Of a DNA stretch of 64,000 nt, positions 61,726 through 64,000 are shown piece by piece. The notes under the pieces were generated by a model. It was not told where the DNA came from. It saw only the letters and a program-made list of their open reading frames with translations, and did not search any database. Location: positions 53,561-117,560 of the forward strand of contig NZ_FTPU01000006.1 in assembly GCF_900108115.1 (NCBI RefSeq), given 5' to 3'. Positions within the stretch are counted from its first letter, which is position 1; every line of letters begins with the position of its first letter. The translations under genes were made by a program, and so were the position numbers. The stretch is from Epilithonimonas bovis DSM 19482. GTDB taxonomy: Bacteria; Bacteroidota; Bacteroidia; Flavobacteriales; Weeksellaceae.

Positions 61726-62650
61726 ATTTTTGGTTAATCTCTTCTGCCTCTTCCATCAGTTTGAGATAGGTCATATAACGGCTTTCTTCGATTTCACCGT
61801 TTTCCAGGCCGGCGATTACAGCACATTTTGGCTCGTTGATGTGCATACAGTTGTGATATTTGCAATCCCTGCCCAAGGTGAAAATCTCAGGGAAATAATG
61901 CTGGATCTCATCCTTTTCAACATCTATCATGGCAAATTCCCGAACGCCGGGCGTGTCGATAACAGAACCACCAAAATCCCAGAAATGCATTTGTGCAAAA
62001 GTGGTTGTGTGCTTACCTTTCAGATGGGTATCAGATATCTCACCAGTCCTTAGATCCAGGCTTGGCTGCAGGGCATTGACCAGTGTTGATTTGCCACAAC
62101 CAGAATGCCCGAAAAACACGGATGTTTTATCTTTTATCCTGTCTTTCAGCAGGTCAAGATTAAGTTTAGAATAAGAAGATATCTCCAGTGTATCGTAACC
62201 AATATTCTGATACATTGCTTCTATGTTTTGCACAATTTCTTTTTCATCTTCTGACAACACATCCATCTTATTAAAAAGGATAAGAGAAGGAATGTTATAA
62301 GCCTCACAGCATGCCAGAAACCGATCCAAAAACCCCAAAGACGTTTCCGGAAACTTAAGCGTATAAATAAAACAGGCAATATCTATGTTAGAAGCAATGA
62401 TGTGAGCTTCTTTTGAGAGATTGACCGATTTCCTGATCAGGTAATTTTTTCTGGGGAAAATTTTCGTAATCCAGGCCACATCGTCCTGTTCCAGAGAAAA
62501 TTCTACCTCGTCTCCTACTGCCAGAGGATTAGTAAGGCGTGTTTTTATCAATTTAAATTTCCCACGGATCCTGGCTTCAAAAACAGCCTTGGTTTCTGTT
62601 TCCAAAACCTGATACCAGCTTCCGGTAGATTTGATGATGATTCCTTTCAA
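61724..62650 (-). CDS. rsgA: Ribosome small subunit-dependent GTPase A
   Basis: A 308-aa circularly permuted GTPase that helps mature the 30S subunit. An N-terminal OB fold is followed by G4 FNKMDVL, then G1 GHSGCGKSTLV and G3 DTPGVREF. The zinc site is CKYHNCMHINEPKC. It starts with TTG, because no suitable in-frame ATG lies nearby. Full length. Confidence 0.94.
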   Translation of the reverse strand: MKGIIIKSTGSWYQVLETETKAVFEARIRGKFKLIKTRLTNPLAVGDEVEFSLEQDDVAWITKIFPRKNYLIRKSVNLSKEAHIIASNIDIACFIYTLKFPETSLGFLDRFLACCEAYNIPSLILFNKMDVLSEDEKEIVQNIEAMYQNIGYDTLEISSYSKLNLDLLKDRIKDKTSVFFGHSGCGKSTLVNALQPSLDLRTGEISDTHLKGKHTTTFAQMHFWDFGGSVIDTPGVREFAMIDVEKDEIQHYFPEIFTLGRDCKYHNCMHINEPKCAVIAGLENGEIEESRYMTYLKLMEEAEEINQK

Positions 62651-62705
62651 ACGGTAGAATTTTATTGTTGGTAAATTTACTACAATTATTGTATAAAAAA
62701 ATTAA

Positions 62706-62740
62706 AATCCCTTCCCAAGTTACAGACTTAGAAAGGGATT
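62706..62740 (-). terminator. Terminator of the DAHP synthase gene
   Basis: AATCCCTT and AAGGGATT form an 8-bp stem with a 19-base loop. On the minus strand it is followed by TTTTAATTTTTTT, 34 bases beyond the stop. Confidence 0.65.
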
Positions 62741-62773
62741 GATTTAGAAAATTTTATTAAAGGAAGATGATGA

Positions 62774-63853
62774 TTATTTATCAATCATGATATGATTCTG
62801 AACCTCTATACTCTCTTCGTGAATCGCCTTGAAAACTTTCTCTATAAAATCCTGAGACATCCCTGTTTCAGAAGCTTTTTGGTTAGCATACTCAGTAATA
62901 ATTTTCCAGCGTTCCGGTTGGAAGATGGCGATATTATTTTCTTTTTTCAAAGTCCCGATTTTCTCAGAAATTTTCATCCTTTGTGATAACAGTTCTATCA
63001 GCTGAAAATCCATATCACTAATAAGTGTTCTGTGTTTTCCCATCTCATCTTCATATCCCGAGATATCAGAATTACGCATCTGCAGGTTGTTGATCATAGC
63101 GGCCAGCACTTCCGGAGTAATCTGTTGGGAAGCATCACTCCATGCATTATCCGGGTCACAGTGGCTTTCTATAATCGCGCCCTGATAACCCACGTTGAAG
63201 GCCTCTTGCGCAACACCGGCCAAACCTGTTCTGTTACCACAAATGTGTGACGGATCTATGAATAACGGAATATTGGGGAATTGATTTTTGAAATCTAAAG
63301 CAATCTGCCAGTTCGGGATATTTCTGTATTTGGTTTTCTGATAAGTTGAAAAACCTCTGTGGATAGCACCCAGGTTTTCTACGCCCTGACCTAACAAACG
63401 CTCCAGTGCACCAATCCAAAGTGCCAAATCCGGATTAACAGGATTTTTTACCAGTACAGGTTTATTGGTTCCGCGCAAAGCCTGCGCGATCTCCTGAACG
63501 GTAAAAGGGTTAACGGTAGATCTTGCACCAATCCAAAGGATGTCTACATCAGCTTCCAGCGCAGCAAAAACGTGATGTGCATTGGCCACTTCGGTTGCTG
63601 TTTTAAAACCATATTCTTCCTTTACCTTCTTCAGCCAGTTAAGCCCAATCACACCTACACCTTCAAAACCGTTTGGTTTAGTACGCGGTTTCCATATACC
63701 TGCACGGAAAGCAGAAATCTCTGCACCGCTCTCTTTCAGCCTTTTTGCTGTTTCCAGCATTTGTGATTCGCTTTCTGCACTGCATGGCCCTGCAATGATC
63801 ATTGGACTTGGGAATTCTTTGATCCAATCGTTTTTCAATTCGTTTAAGTTCAT
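62774..63853 (-). CDS. Bifunctional DAHP synthase / chorismate mutase (type II)
   Basis: A 359-aa enzyme at two points of the shikimate pathway. Residues about 1-260 are a KDSA-like DAHP synthase with IIAGPCSAESE, FRAGIWKPRTKP and IDPSHICGNR. The C-terminal AroQ chorismate mutase (about 270-359) has LIELLSQRMKISEKIGTLKK. Fusion in this order is common in Bacteroidetes. DAHP synthase is often feedback-controlled through the mutase part. No operon partner is seen downstream, and the 147 bases to the window end hold no gene. Confidence 0.94.
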   Translation of the reverse strand: MNLNELKNDWIKEFPSPMIIAGPCSAESESQMLETAKRLKESGAEISAFRAGIWKPRTKPNGFEGVGVIGLNWLKKVKEEYGFKTATEVANAHHVFAALEADVDILWIGARSTVNPFTVQEIAQALRGTNKPVLVKNPVNPDLALWIGALERLLGQGVENLGAIHRGFSTYQKTKYRNIPNWQIALDFKNQFPNIPLFIDPSHICGNRTGLAGVAQEAFNVGYQGAIIESHCDPDNAWSDASQQITPEVLAAMINNLQMRNSDISGYEDEMGKHRTLISDMDFQLIELLSQRMKISEKIGTLKKENNIAIFQPERWKIITEYANQKASETGMSQDFIEKVFKAIHEESIEVQNHIMIDK

Positions 63854-64000
63854 TTTATTTTTAATATTGTTAGTTAAAATTAATGCAATAGATAATCTGT
63901 TATAAATTTTTATGTATATCCGTTTTTAATCATACTGCTGTAATATTAGCAATAATGAGCCTTTCGAATAGTTTGTCTCCGAAATATCTTCGATTTAGTT

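Overview
The window looks like a chromosome segment of a Flavobacteriia bacterium, most likely the Chryseobacterium/Epilithonimonas group (Weeksellaceae). Supporting this are the TamL-TamB pair, a GLPGLI-family protein, DUF2723, TAnnTTTG-type -7 promoter boxes, almost no Shine-Dalgarno sites, and a gene pair that fits sulfonolipid (capnine) synthesis. It falls into two parts.

Part 1, about 1-28,300, is an integrated mobile element that continues left of the window; no integrase or tRNA is visible. It opens with part of a PRTRC cassette (E2-like protein B and an E1/ThiF-like protein). After two secreted-protein genes comes a very AT-rich lanthipeptide locus (about 4.5-12.9 kb). It holds a DoxX-like membrane protein, precursor A1, a LanM-type synthetase, a LanB dehydratase, precursor A2 and a LanC cyclase. 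The LanM has an intact-looking dehydratase half, but its cyclase half has lost all three zinc ligands, while the separate LanC keeps them. A GLPGLI-carboxypeptidase-regulatory protein follows. Next is a second module: a 54-aa Gly-Gly leader peptide (A3), TlpA-like thioredoxin, a C39-like/VKOR/thioredoxin fusion, a DUF6734-like protein, and a full C39-peptidase ABC exporter, HlyD and TolC set. This exporter probably trims and secretes all three peptides. The element ends with a minus-strand replication/control operon (HTH protein, TOPRIM-RecA primase/helicase-like protein, DUF3853, winged-helix protein) and an array of GGTGCA half-sites.

Part 2, about 28,300-64,000, is ordinary chromosome: DUF1697, a structured repeat, DUF2723 membrane protein, a candidate cysteate synthase plus cysteate-acyl transferase pair, a Zn/Cd P-type ATPase, tamL-tamB, two tiny proteins, a two-component system, a second structured repeat related to the first, a UspA-like protein with DUF1275, trxB, holA, an HsdR-N-type nuclease-fold protein, an AsmA-like protein, mntH with a DtxR/MntR-like operator, a DUF937-OmpA protein, proS, a Gly/Trp-rich lipoprotein, an OmpP1/FadL-like porin, rsgA and a DAHP synthase/chorismate mutase. 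Strong hairpin terminators separate most convergent genes.

The most notable system is the composite lanthipeptide locus. It combines class I (LanB, LanC) and class II (LanM) enzymes with several double-glycine precursors and a disulfide/export module on one element that also carries a ubiquitin-like conjugation cassette.
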